Source: Verrucomicrobiales bacterium (GTDB lineage: Bacteria; Verrucomicrobiota; Verrucomicrobiia; Verrucomicrobiales; DEV007). Taken from it: a stretch of 8,459 bases of DNA. Below the pieces are notes generated by a model. It worked only from the letters and a program-made list of their open reading frames with translations, ran no database searches and was not told the DNA's origin. The translations under genes and the position numbers were made by a program. Shown here one piece after another: positions 1-6,666 of this stretch. Every line of letters begins with the position of its first letter. Position 1 is the first letter of the stretch. The stretch covers positions 1-8,459 of the forward strand of contig JALRFZ010000404.1 of the NCBI GenBank assembly GCA_023253615.1. Reading direction: 5' to 3'.

Positions 1-2
1 GG

Positions 3-1721
3 CAGTGGATGTGGCGCGACTGGGTGGTGCGGGCGATCAACGACGACCTTCCGTTCGACCGCTTCTCGATCGAACAGCTCGCCGGCGATCTCCTGCCCGA
101 CGCCACCGAGGCTCAGAAAGTCGCCACCGGATTCCACTGCAACACCCCGCTCAATCTCGAGGCCGGGACCGATCCCGACGAGGACCACTACAAACGGGTC
201 GTCGACCGTGTCAACACCACCGGCACGATCTGGCTCGGCAGCACCATCGGCTGCGCCCAGTGCCACAACCACAAATACGATCCGATCACGACGAAGGAAT
301 ACTACGAGCTGTCCGCCTTCTTCAACCAGGCACCGCCCGAGTCGCGGCAGCAGGGGATGGAAATGGGCATGTCGGCCATGGTCGCGATCGGCCCCACCCT
401 CGAGGTCACCCGGACGATGGAGGACGTCGACGCCGAGCTGAAGGCCGAGGCCGAGTTCGAGGCCGTGCTCGCCGGCATCCGTGGTGATCTTCTCAAGGCC
501 GTCGATGAGAAATTCGCGAAAAATCCGAAGGCGCGAGCCGCCCTGCCCAAGGACGTGCAGGCGATTCTCGCGCGGCAGGAGGACATGGATCTCAACCAAT
601 GCCGCACCCTCAACACCAAACTCGCCCTCGAGGATCGCGGCATGGGCCGCCGTCTCGAGGAGGCCGAGATCATGGAGACGCGCCTGAAGGAACAGCGCAA
701 GAAGGAGGTGCGCGTGATGGTCGAGCTGGCGGAGCCGCGGCCCACGTTCGTGGCGAAGCGCGGCGACTTCCTCGCAAAGGGCGAAGAGGTTCGGCCCGCG
801 ACGCCGGCTTCGCTCCACCCCTTCGGCAAGGATCTGCCCCGCAACCGTCTCGGTCTCGCGAAGTGGCTCGTCGATCCCGCCAATCCGCTCGTGGGTCGCG
901 CCCATCTCAACCGGATCTGGATCGAACTCTTCGGACAGGGGCTCGTCACCACACCCGAGGATTTTGGCACGCAGGGCGAAAAGCCGACCCATCCCGAGCT
1001 GCTCGACTGGCTCGCCGCCACCTTCGTCACCGATGATGGCTGGTCGACGAAACGGGCCATCCGCCGCATCGTCCTCTCCGCGACCTACCGGCAATCGGTC
1101 GTCGTGAATGAGAAGGCCGCCGAAGTCGATCCGCGCAACCAGCTCCTCTGGCGGCATCCGGGCCACCGCCTCGGCGCCGAGATGATCCGCGACCAGGGAC
1201 TCGCCGTCAGCGGACTGCTCGACCGCCGTCTTTTTGGGGTGAATGTCAGACCCTACCAGCCCGCGACCTTCTGGCGGAAGAGCGCCGGAGCCTCCGAGAC
1301 CTACTACGTGCCCTCGCAGGGCTCCGACGCCCATCGGCGCGGGGTCTACACGCTCTGGCGGCGCAACGCGCATTATCCCAGCTTCGCGAACTTCGACGCG
1401 CCCGACCGCACCGCCTGCGTCGTGCAGCGCGATGTCTCGAACACGCCGCTGCAGGCGCTGACCCTGCTGAATGATCCCGTCTACGTCGGGATGGCCGCCG
1501 CCTTCGGCAAGCGCATCGCGAACGAAGGTGGCGCCACCACGGAAGATCGCATCGACTGGGCTTTCCGGACGACCCTGACACGCCACCCGACCGAGCCCGA
1601 GCGGCAACTCCTGCTTTCCGCCTTCGAGACGGTGCGGGCCGAGACCAGCTCCGAGGAAGAAGCGTGGCGCGAGGTCGCGACGATCCTGCTGAACCTGCAC
1701 GAGACGATCAACCGATCATGA
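3..1721 (+). CDS. DUF1549/DUF1553 (PSCyt1/PSD1) cytochrome-like protein, 5'-truncated by window
   Basis: The reading frame is already open at the left edge, so the ATG at position 9 is an internal methionine and the true start lies outside the window. About 572 codons are visible; family members usually have about 800 to 1,100 residues with a signal peptide and often a cytochrome c domain at the N-terminus. Counting from the ATG at 9, residues 1-110 match the second half of DUF1549, ending in a CAQCH motif (residues 82-86, nt 252-266) followed by HNHKYDPI, a CxxCH haem c signature. Residues 111-255 form a charged, probably helical linker. Residues 278-540 match DUF1553, with LAKWLVDPANPL, NRIW, DFGTQGEKPTHPELLDWLA and SNTPLQALTLLNDP. 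The family is common in Planctomycetota and Verrucomicrobiota, is thought to be exported and redox-active, and has no firmly assigned reaction. The stop overlaps the start of the next gene (ATGA), so the two are probably cotranslated. Family identity is very secure; function is unknown. Confidence 0.95.
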   Translation, partial: QWMWRDWVVRAINDDLPFDRFSIEQLAGDLLPDATEAQKVATGFHCNTPLNLEAGTDPDEDHYKRVVDRVNTTGTIWLGSTIGCAQCHNHKYDPITTKEYYELSAFFNQAPPESRQQGMEMGMSAMVAIGPTLEVTRTMEDVDAELKAEAEFEAVLAGIRGDLLKAVDEKFAKNPKARAALPKDVQAILARQEDMDLNQCRTLNTKLALEDRGMGRRLEEAEIMETRLKEQRKKEVRVMVELAEPRPTFVAKRGDFLAKGEEVRPATPASLHPFGKDLPRNRLGLAKWLVDPANPLVGRAHLNRIWIELFGQGLVTTPEDFGTQGEKPTHPELLDWLAATFVTDDGWSTKRAIRRIVLSATYRQSVVVNEKAAEVDPRNQLLWRHPGHRLGAEMIRDQGLAVSGLLDRRLFGVNVRPYQPATFWRKSAGASETYYVPSQGSDAHRRGVYTLWRRNAHYPSFANFDAPDRTACVVQRDVSNTPLQALTLLNDPVYVGMAAAFGKRIANEGGATTEDRIDWAFRTTLTRHPTEPERQLLLSAFETVRAETSSEEEAWREVATILLNLHETINRS

Positions 1722-3103
1722 GCGCTTTTCTCGCTTCCCGACGCCACTTTCTCTCGCGCACCGGAGCGGGCCTCGGCTCGCTCGCACTCGGATCGCTCTT
1801 GCAGCGCGATCTCGTCGGTGAAGTGCCAGCCGCCTTGCGCGCGGTCGCGCCGCAGGCCAAAAGCGTCATCTTCTTCCACATGACGGGTGCCCCCTCGCAG
1901 CTCGATCTGTTCGACGAGAAACCCGTCCTGCGGCAATACGACCGCCAGCCCGCGCCCGAGTCGCTTTTCGAGGGAAAACGCTTTTCCTTCCTCCGCGGCC
2001 ATCCCAAGCTGCTCGGATCACCCTATCAATACCACCAACACGGCCGCAGCGGGCTCGCCCTTTCCGAATTGCTGCCCCATCTCGGCACCGTCGCCGACGA
2101 GCTCTGCCTCGTGAAATCGGTGCACACCACCGAGTTCAACCACGGTCCCGCGCAGCTCGTCTTCCACACCGGGGTGAACCGCCAGGGCAATCCCTCGCTC
2201 GGATCATGGACGACCTACGGACTCGGGAGCGAGTCGGAAAACCTGCCCGCCTACGTCGTCTTCCTCACGGGCAACACCCCGGGCGCCGGGGCCAGTCTCT
2301 GGAAGTCCGGCTTCCTTCCCAGCGTCCATCAGGGCGTGCAACTCCGCGGCGAGGGCGACCCTGTGCTCTTTCTCAACAGCCCGAAAAACGTCACGCGCGA
2401 CGAGCGCCGCCGCACCCTCGACAGCATCGAGGCGCTGAACCGGCAGTATTTCGAAAGCGTCGGCGATCCTGAGATCGTCACGCGGATCGAGCAATACGAG
2501 ATGGCCTTCCGCATGCAGGCCTCCGTGCCGGAGCTCGTCGATCTTTCCCAGGAGGACGCGATGACGCGCGAACGCTACGGCAAGGGCGAGTTCGCCACGC
2601 AATGCCTCCAGGCCCGCCGCCTCGTTGAGCGCGGGGTGCGATTTGTCGAGCTCTTCCACGGCGATTGGGACACCCATGCGGGCCAGAAAGGCCGCCTCGC
2701 CGCCAATTGCAAGGAAGTCGACCAGCCCATCGCCGCTCTCATCTCCGATCTGAAACAGCGGGGTTTGCTCGATCAAACCCTCGTCGTCTGGGGAGCCGAG
2801 TTCGGCCGCACGCCGATGTTGCAGGGAGACGAATCACCCGACAAGTGCGGACGCGACCACCAGAAGGACGCCTTCACCGTGTGGATGGCCGGCGGCGGCG
2901 TGAAGGGCGGCATCAGCTACGGCGCGACCAACGATCTCGGCAACGAGGTGGCGGAGAATCCCGTGCAGGTCCGCGATCTCCACGCGACCATGATGCATTT
3001 GTTAGGGATCGACCACGAGTCGCTCACCTACCGCTACCAGGGTTTCGACCAGCGCCTCACCGGCGTGGAGGAGGCGCGGGTGATCGGGGAGATCCTGGGC
3101 TGA
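1718..3103 (+). CDS. DUF1501 family protein with Tat-like signal
   Basis: 461 residues from the ATG at 1718, which overlaps the upstream stop as ATGA. An in-frame ATG at 1664 exists but lies well inside the previous gene and would put 18 unrelated residues before the signal, so 1718 is preferred. The N-terminus carries SRRHFLSR (residues 7-14) followed by a Gly/Ala/Leu-rich stretch, a good twin-arginine export motif. The body shows the DUF1501 pattern of the alkaline phosphatase/sulfatase-like fold: FFHMTGAPSQLDLFDEKP (52-69), GDWDTHAG (315-322), WGAEFGRTP (358-366), GRDHQKDAFTVWMAGGGVKGG split across 378-398, and LHATMMHLLGID (421-432). Conserved Asp and His residues in these blocks could bind metal. 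Such proteins are routinely encoded beside DUF1549/DUF1553 genes, and the pair is thought to work together at the cell surface or in the periplasm. The reaction is not established. Length is normal for the family and nothing is broken. Confidence 0.95.
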   Translation: MSAFLASRRHFLSRTGAGLGSLALGSLLQRDLVGEVPAALRAVAPQAKSVIFFHMTGAPSQLDLFDEKPVLRQYDRQPAPESLFEGKRFSFLRGHPKLLGSPYQYHQHGRSGLALSELLPHLGTVADELCLVKSVHTTEFNHGPAQLVFHTGVNRQGNPSLGSWTTYGLGSESENLPAYVVFLTGNTPGAGASLWKSGFLPSVHQGVQLRGEGDPVLFLNSPKNVTRDERRRTLDSIEALNRQYFESVGDPEIVTRIEQYEMAFRMQASVPELVDLSQEDAMTRERYGKGEFATQCLQARRLVERGVRFVELFHGDWDTHAGQKGRLAANCKEVDQPIAALISDLKQRGLLDQTLVVWGAEFGRTPMLQGDESPDKCGRDHQKDAFTVWMAGGGVKGGISYGATNDLGNEVAENPVQVRDLHATMMHLLGIDHESLTYRYQGFDQRLTGVEEARVIGEILG

Positions 3104-3112
3104 GCTGCCCGC

Positions 3113-3661
3113 TCACCGCTCCATCGCCGCGATGCGGGTCGCGGCATCGGCGAGGATTTCCATTTCCTTCGCGAGGAAGGCGAGGCGCCTGCGGATGTCA
3201 CCGCCTTCGGGGAGGGTGTTGTCGGCGTTGAAGTCGGCCCGGGTCACGTAGACGTAGCGCGGCGAGACGAGGCAGCGGTAATCGGTGGCGAGACTGTTGA
3301 GGAAAGCGAGAGGGGAGAGGTAGCTCTTCTCCGCCCCGGCCGTGCAGACGAGACCGACGGCCTTCCCCTTCCAACTGTAGCCGGTCAGTTCGATGAGGTT
3401 TTTCGCCGCCGCGTTGAGGTCGTAATTGTAGATGGGCGAGACGAGCAGCAGCGCGTCCGCTTTCGCCAGCTCCGCGGTGAGGGCGATGGTGTTCCCGTTC
3501 TTGTAGCAGAGTCCCCCGTCGCAGGCGGGCAGATCCCGCTCCGCCAGGGAAACGATCGTGGCGGCGTGACCGTTGGCGAGAAAATCGGCGGCGAGGACTT
3601 CGGCAAGATGTCCGGTCTTGCCCCCCGCGGCAAGGTTGGCGTTGAGAATGGCGACGTTCAT
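3113..3661 (-). CDS. NADPH-dependent FMN reductase (flavodoxin-fold, SsuE-like role)
   Basis: 182 residues from the ATG at 3661. The frame stays open to an ATG at 3739, but the 26 extra residues do not look like family sequence, whereas MNVAILNAN at 3661 begins exactly with the first flavodoxin-like beta strand; I see no good Shine-Dalgarno for either. Visible features are the phosphate-binding loop region after strand 1 (residues 8-18, AGGKTGH), a CDGGLCYKN segment (47-55) and the diagnostic LLLVSPIYNYDLNAAAKNLIELTG block (71-94), typical of the NADPH-dependent FMN reductase family (PF03358). The enzyme should reduce free FMN with NAD(P)H in the cytoplasm. A luciferase-fold monooxygenase of the SsuD type lies 3 kb away (6663-7823) and would need reduced FMN, so this is a natural partner; that is inference. 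It is divergent from the ROK regulator across 161 bp and converges on the DUF1501 gene with a 9-bp gap. A quinone or azo reductase role is also possible. Confidence 0.88.
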   Translation of the reverse strand: MNVAILNANLAAGGKTGHLAEVLAADFLANGHAATIVSLAERDLPACDGGLCYKNGNTIALTAELAKADALLLVSPIYNYDLNAAAKNLIELTGYSWKGKAVGLVCTAGAEKSYLSPLAFLNSLATDYRCLVSPRYVYVTRADFNADNTLPEGGDIRRRLAFLAKEMEILADAATRIAAMER

Positions 3662-3822
3662 GAGGGAGGGAGTGCGGTCTTGTTTGAGGTAGGGGCTTCC
3701 GGGCGGAAATGCAAGCGCTTCCCGCGTAAATAAAGCCAAATGGAATTAAATGGGGTGAGCCCCCGTTCGGCCGGGTCCTTCGCCGTCGCCGGGGTGAATC
3801 CCTGCTGGAGCAAACGTCCGGT
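3662..3822. promoter_or_regulatory. Divergent promoter region between FMN reductase and ROK regulator genes
   Basis: This 161-bp spacer separates two diverging genes and holds no convincing ORF of its own. Its only A+T-rich patch is about 3726-3751, inside otherwise G+C-rich DNA, and is the likely place for one or both promoters. Within it, TGGAATTAAA (3741-3750, plus strand) resembles the right half of the palindromes at 5016-5027 and 7894-7905, but the matching left half TCC is not at the right spacing. GTATGGGATAC (3821-3831) has 4-bp inverted arms and overlaps the assumed regulator start; it may be chance. No -35/-10 pair is convincing on either strand. Confidence 0.5.
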
Positions 3823-4986
3823 ATGGGATACATAGCGGGTGACCTCTCCATGCGCAATCCGGACGACATCAGGCAATCCCTCGCGGAGACCGTGCGGCTG
3901 GTCCGCGGAGGCCGGGCGACCTCCCGTCGCGATCTGGCGACGGGGCTGGGGATTTCTCCGACGACGGCGGGCCAGTATGCGGACGAATTGATCCGCCTGG
4001 GGTGCCTGCGCGAGACAGGGCTCGAGCAAGGTGCCGCGGGTCGGCCGAAACGGCGGCTCGAGACCGTGGCCGGGGCGGGCTGGTTTGCCGGGATCGAATT
4101 CAACGCCGAGCGGCTCCGTGCCGTCGCGGTCGATTTTTCGGGGCAGCGGCGCGAGGGATTGAAGGTGCCATTGCCCGAGGGCTGCGGTGCCGCGGCGCTC
4201 ATCGATCTCGCGGTCGAGGCGATCGGGGCACTGGGAGACGGAATGTCGGCGCCGCTCCTCGGCATCGGCTTCGGGTGTCCGGGCATCGTCGATCCGGTCG
4301 AAGGCCGGGGCGTGACCTACGCCTTCCTCCCCGGGTGGGAGGACGTGCCTGTGGCCGCGCTGCTCCGGGCGCGCCTCGCGGTGCCGGTGACGCTCGAAAA
4401 CAATCTCCGGGCGATCGCCCTCGCCGAGCGATGGTTCGGCGGGGCGCAGGATCTGAGCGACTTTATCGTCCTCGGTCCCCGGAGCGGATTCGGTATCGCC
4501 GGGGTGCAGGACGGCAGGCTCGTTCGCGGGGCGCGCCATGCCGCCGGAGAGATCGGCTATTGGCCCTGGCTCCCGGAAGCCGGCGAGGCCCGCCTCCATG
4601 ATCGTCTCTCATCCCCCGCGGTGTGGCGGCGGCTCGCGGGAAAAAGCCCGCGCGCCCGTCTGCCCGCCGACCTGCATGAGGCGCTCTCCGATTTTGCCGG
4701 GTCGACGGGACCCGACCGCGAAGCCGTCGTCGCGGATTGGGCGAGGGTCATCGCGATGCTGCACTGGCTCCTCGATCCCTCGGTCTTTTTTCTGCACGGT
4801 CCGCTCACCGCTCTCGGCGAACCATTCTGCCGGGAAATCAACGAAGCCGCCGCCGCTCTCGCCAAGGCCGCGGCCCCATCATCCCACGTCCCCGTGCTCT
4901 GTCTCTCCGTGCTCGACGACGAGGCCGGTGCGCTCGGCGCCGCGACCCTCGCGATGGAACACTGGCAGCCCGCACCAAGCCAGTGA
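3823..4986 (+). CDS. ROK-family transcriptional regulator (winged HTH plus degenerate sugar-kinase domain)
   Basis: 387 residues from ATG 3823; ATG 3850 (MRNPDDIRQ) is an equally plausible start that removes nine residues. A GGAG at 3807-3810 is rather far from 3823, so the start is uncertain. Residues 34-62 (SRRDLATGLGISPTTAGQY, then a recognition-helix-like segment ending IRLGCL) form the winged helix-turn-helix, followed by the GRPKRRL wing (73-79) usual in ROK repressors. The ROK domain is recognisable from LLGIGFGCPGIVDP (145-158), LENNLRAIALAERWFGG (191-207) and GEIGYW (242-247). Three hallmarks are altered. The catalytic Asp expected in the NDA-type motif is Asn (ENN). The glycine-rich GTGIG loop reads GPRSGFGIAG. 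The zinc motif CxCGxxGCxE is absent, with its preceding His replaced by Tyr. It is therefore probably a sensor without kinase activity. It sits between the reductase and FAD-protein genes and is the best candidate for a local repressor. The ligand is unknown. Confidence 0.9.
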   Translation: MGYIAGDLSMRNPDDIRQSLAETVRLVRGGRATSRRDLATGLGISPTTAGQYADELIRLGCLRETGLEQGAAGRPKRRLETVAGAGWFAGIEFNAERLRAVAVDFSGQRREGLKVPLPEGCGAAALIDLAVEAIGALGDGMSAPLLGIGFGCPGIVDPVEGRGVTYAFLPGWEDVPVAALLRARLAVPVTLENNLRAIALAERWFGGAQDLSDFIVLGPRSGFGIAGVQDGRLVRGARHAAGEIGYWPWLPEAGEARLHDRLSSPAVWRRLAGKSPRARLPADLHEALSDFAGSTGPDREAVVADWARVIAMLHWLLDPSVFFLHGPLTALGEPFCREINEAAAALAKAAAPSSHVPVLCLSVLDDEAGALGAATLAMEHWQPAPSQ

Positions 4987-5015
4987 AGCACGAGCAAAGT
5001 CCTGCTGCTTAATAA

Positions 5016-5027
5016 TCCGATATTGGA
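5016..5027 (+). promoter_or_regulatory. Putative operator TCCGATATTGGA upstream of the COG4529 gene
   Basis: A near-palindromic 12-mer, TCC-GATATT-GGA, lies in the 87-bp gap after the ROK gene, ending 46 bp before the ATG at 5074. It is followed by ATAAAAAG. The same core (TCCAATACTGGA, then A-rich) occurs reading towards the monooxygenase gene at 7905-7894. The two 12-mers differ only at two positions, both transitions. A common operator for the adjacent ROK regulator is the simplest inference. The central GATATT also resembles a -10 box, so the site may overlap a promoter; TAATAAT at 5010-5016 is another -10-like sequence. Confidence 0.5.
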
Positions 5028-5073
5028 ATAAAAAGCTGGACAAGCGCTGTCGTCTCCCTTTTCGTGGACGAGC

Positions 5074-6489
5074 ATGGCTTCTCCGGGCAATCTTCCCCGC
5101 ATCGTCATTCTGGGTGGCGGATTCAGCGGCATTCTCACGGCGGTGAATCTCGTGAGGCTCGCGGCGGCCGCGGGAGGAGCAGGACCGGCCTTGATCACGG
5201 TGGTGAATGCGCGGCGTCCCGTCGGACGCGGGATCGCCTACGCGACCCGGCATGCCGGGCATCTCCTCAACGTCGCGGCGCGCAACATGTCGGCCTTTCC
5301 CGATCTGCCCGATCATTTTCTCGGCTGGCTCCGGACACGCTGCGAATACGAGGAGGTGCCGGAAAACGAGCTCCGCGAGGCCTTCCTCCCGCGGAGGATC
5401 TATGGCGATTACCTGCGTTCGCTGATGCATCATTATCTCGAAGGAGTGGAGTTCGTCGAGGGCGAGGCGAGGGGGCTGGAAGATGACGGCGCCGTGGTGC
5501 TCTCCGACGGACGGCGGATCCGGGCCGACCGCATCGTCCTCGCCTGTGGCAACGAGCCGCCCGCGCCCCTGCCGGGATCGGATGGCCTCGCCGGGCATCC
5601 CGCCTGGGTCGGCGATCCCTGGTCGGATTGGGAGAAGCGCTTGCCTTCAACCGGAGGCACGATCGTGCTGCTCGGCACCGGATTGACCACCGTCGATGCC
5701 ATCGTCACCCTCCAGGCGCTCGGCTGGCAGGGACGGATCGAGGCGGTCTCGCGTCACGGCTGGCTCCCCCAGGCCCATTTCCGCGGGATCGAATATCCCG
5801 ATTTTCCTCCCGCGGACGTTGATTTGGCCGGACTCGGGCTGGAGCGGCTCCTCGCCTTGATGGAGCACCATTGCGGGCGGCTGCGCGCTCTCGGAGCGAA
5901 TCCCGCGATCATCGTCGACAAGATGCGGCCCCATACCCGGCTCGTCTGGGCCGGATTCTCCCGCGAGGAAAAGCTCGCTTTTGTCCGCGACCACGCCGCC
6001 CGCTGGAACGTGTTGCGCCACCGCATCGCCCCGGAGATCCATGCCCGGCTCGCGACCGCGGAGCTGACCGGAGCCCTCCGTGTCCGCGCCGCGACCATCG
6101 TCCGCGTCGCTGCCGCGGGGACGAAAGCCAGGGTCGAACTCGAAGAAGGCGGTGCGCTGGAGGGCGATCTCGTCATCAACGCGACCGGGCCGCGCACGAG
6201 GTTCAGCCGCTTGGAGAATCCCCTCCTCAGGGATCTGCTGCATCAGGGGCACATCACGTCCGACGAACTCGATCTGGGGATGCGCGTCGATGCCGATCAC
6301 GTTGCCATCGACGCGCGCGGAGGGCGATCCGCGAAGCTTCTCGCGCTCGGACCACTGCTCCGCGGCACCTATTGGGAGTCGATCGCCGTGCCCGAACTGC
6401 GTGGTCAGGCGCGCCGCGTCGCCGAAACGATCCTCGGCCTCGGATCCGGGACGGCGAGGGAGGAGGTGATGATGGAATACATGATCTGA
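5074..6489 (+). CDS. COG4529-type FAD/NAD(P)-binding protein
   Basis: 471 residues from ATG 5074. The Rossmann FAD motif LGGGFSG (13-19) begins right after the start, supporting it; a weak GGACG lies just upstream. Family landmarks follow in order: PVGRGIAYATRHAGHLLNVA (49-68), NMSAFPDLPDHFLGWL (71-86), the Gly-rich strand end RIVLACGNEPPAPLPG (153-168), a second dinucleotide-binding motif VLLGTGLTTVDA (198-209), LVINATGP (366-373) and the C-terminal LGPLLRGTYWESIAVPELRGQA block, written here as 425-446. This order matches the uncharacterised FAD/NAD(P)-binding family COG4529 (PF13454), distantly related to flavin monooxygenases and ornithine/lysine N-hydroxylases. It should be a cytoplasmic flavoprotein using NAD(P)H; the substrate is not known. 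There is no signal peptide or membrane segment. The putative operator at 5016 gives it its own promoter, although read-through from the ROK gene is possible. A role alongside the SsuD-like enzyme is inferred from context only. Confidence 0.9.
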   Translation: MASPGNLPRIVILGGGFSGILTAVNLVRLAAAAGGAGPALITVVNARRPVGRGIAYATRHAGHLLNVAARNMSAFPDLPDHFLGWLRTRCEYEEVPENELREAFLPRRIYGDYLRSLMHHYLEGVEFVEGEARGLEDDGAVVLSDGRRIRADRIVLACGNEPPAPLPGSDGLAGHPAWVGDPWSDWEKRLPSTGGTIVLLGTGLTTVDAIVTLQALGWQGRIEAVSRHGWLPQAHFRGIEYPDFPPADVDLAGLGLERLLALMEHHCGRLRALGANPAIIVDKMRPHTRLVWAGFSREEKLAFVRDHAARWNVLRHRIAPEIHARLATAELTGALRVRAATIVRVAAAGTKARVELEEGGALEGDLVINATGPRTRFSRLENPLLRDLLHQGHITSDELDLGMRVDADHVAIDARGGRSAKLLALGPLLRGTYWESIAVPELRGQARRVAETILGLGSGTAREEVMMEYMI

Positions 6490-6499
6490 AAACGCCCGG

Positions 6500-6543
6500 G
6501 TTTCCTCAATTCTTGTCGCGGCCGTGACAAGAATTGAGGAGAC
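6500..6543. terminator. Strong inverted repeat between convergent genes, possible bidirectional terminator
   Basis: TCCTCAATTCTTGTC (6503-6517) and GACAAGAATTGAGGA (6526-6540) are perfect reverse complements, a 15-bp stem with the 8-base loop GCGGCCGT. Allowing one G-U pair the stem grows to 18 bp (6500-6543). It begins 10 bp past the stop of the FAD-protein gene and lies downstream of the monooxygenase gene on the other strand, the expected place for a shared terminator. No U-tract follows directly on either strand (the nearest T run on the plus strand is 6553-6556), so it is not a textbook intrinsic terminator. It could also stabilise 3' ends or be a dispersed palindromic repeat. Confidence 0.55.
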
Positions 6544-6597
6544 GGAGGCGGATTTTCTCGAAACCCGGAATCGTCCGCAGGTTCGGTGGATCCGTTC

Positions 6598-6666
6598 TCA
6601 GAGCGAGCGGAGGCGGAGCTTGCGGTAGCGCACGGTGTCGGCGAATAGGTCGCCACCGTGGGTCAT
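6598..6666 (-). CDS. Possible 22-residue ORF coupled to the monooxygenase gene
   Basis: The stop of the monooxygenase gene on the minus strand is TGA at 6665-6663 and overlaps an ATG at 6666-6664 (ATGA), the arrangement used for translational coupling. The ORF runs 22 codons, starting [11 protein letters not shown] and ending [11 protein letters not shown], then stops at 6598. The C-terminal half is strongly basic. No family is recognisable and there is no separate Shine-Dalgarno. It may equally be the remnant of a longer C-terminus of the monooxygenase in the other frame, or chance in G+C-rich DNA. Confidence 0.2.
   Translation of the reverse strand: MTHGGDLFADTVRYRKLRLRSL

Noticed and set aside
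3662..3739. 26-residue N-terminal extension of the FMN reductase to ATG 3739.
   Set aside because: The extension is not flavodoxin-like and would run through the A+T-rich likely promoter patch; MNVAILNAN at 3661 fits the fold start.
3752..3812. Possible cobalamin-type riboswitch, prompted by GGTGAATCC and CTG near 3792-3804 and a GGGGTGAGCCCC mini-hairpin at 3752-3763.
   Set aside because: No B12 box is seen, the region is too short for the conserved multi-stem core, and the downstream gene is a regulator with no B12 link.
3198..4599. Long minus-strand ORFs (362 and 313 codons) across the reductase and opposite the ROK gene.
   Set aside because: The translations are Arg/Pro-rich with no family resemblance, while the overlapping reductase and ROK frames carry strong motifs.
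4994..5008. Short inverted repeat AGCA/TGCT after the ROK gene as a terminator.
   Set aside because: The stem is only 4 bp and the following T content is minimal, so it is not better than chance.
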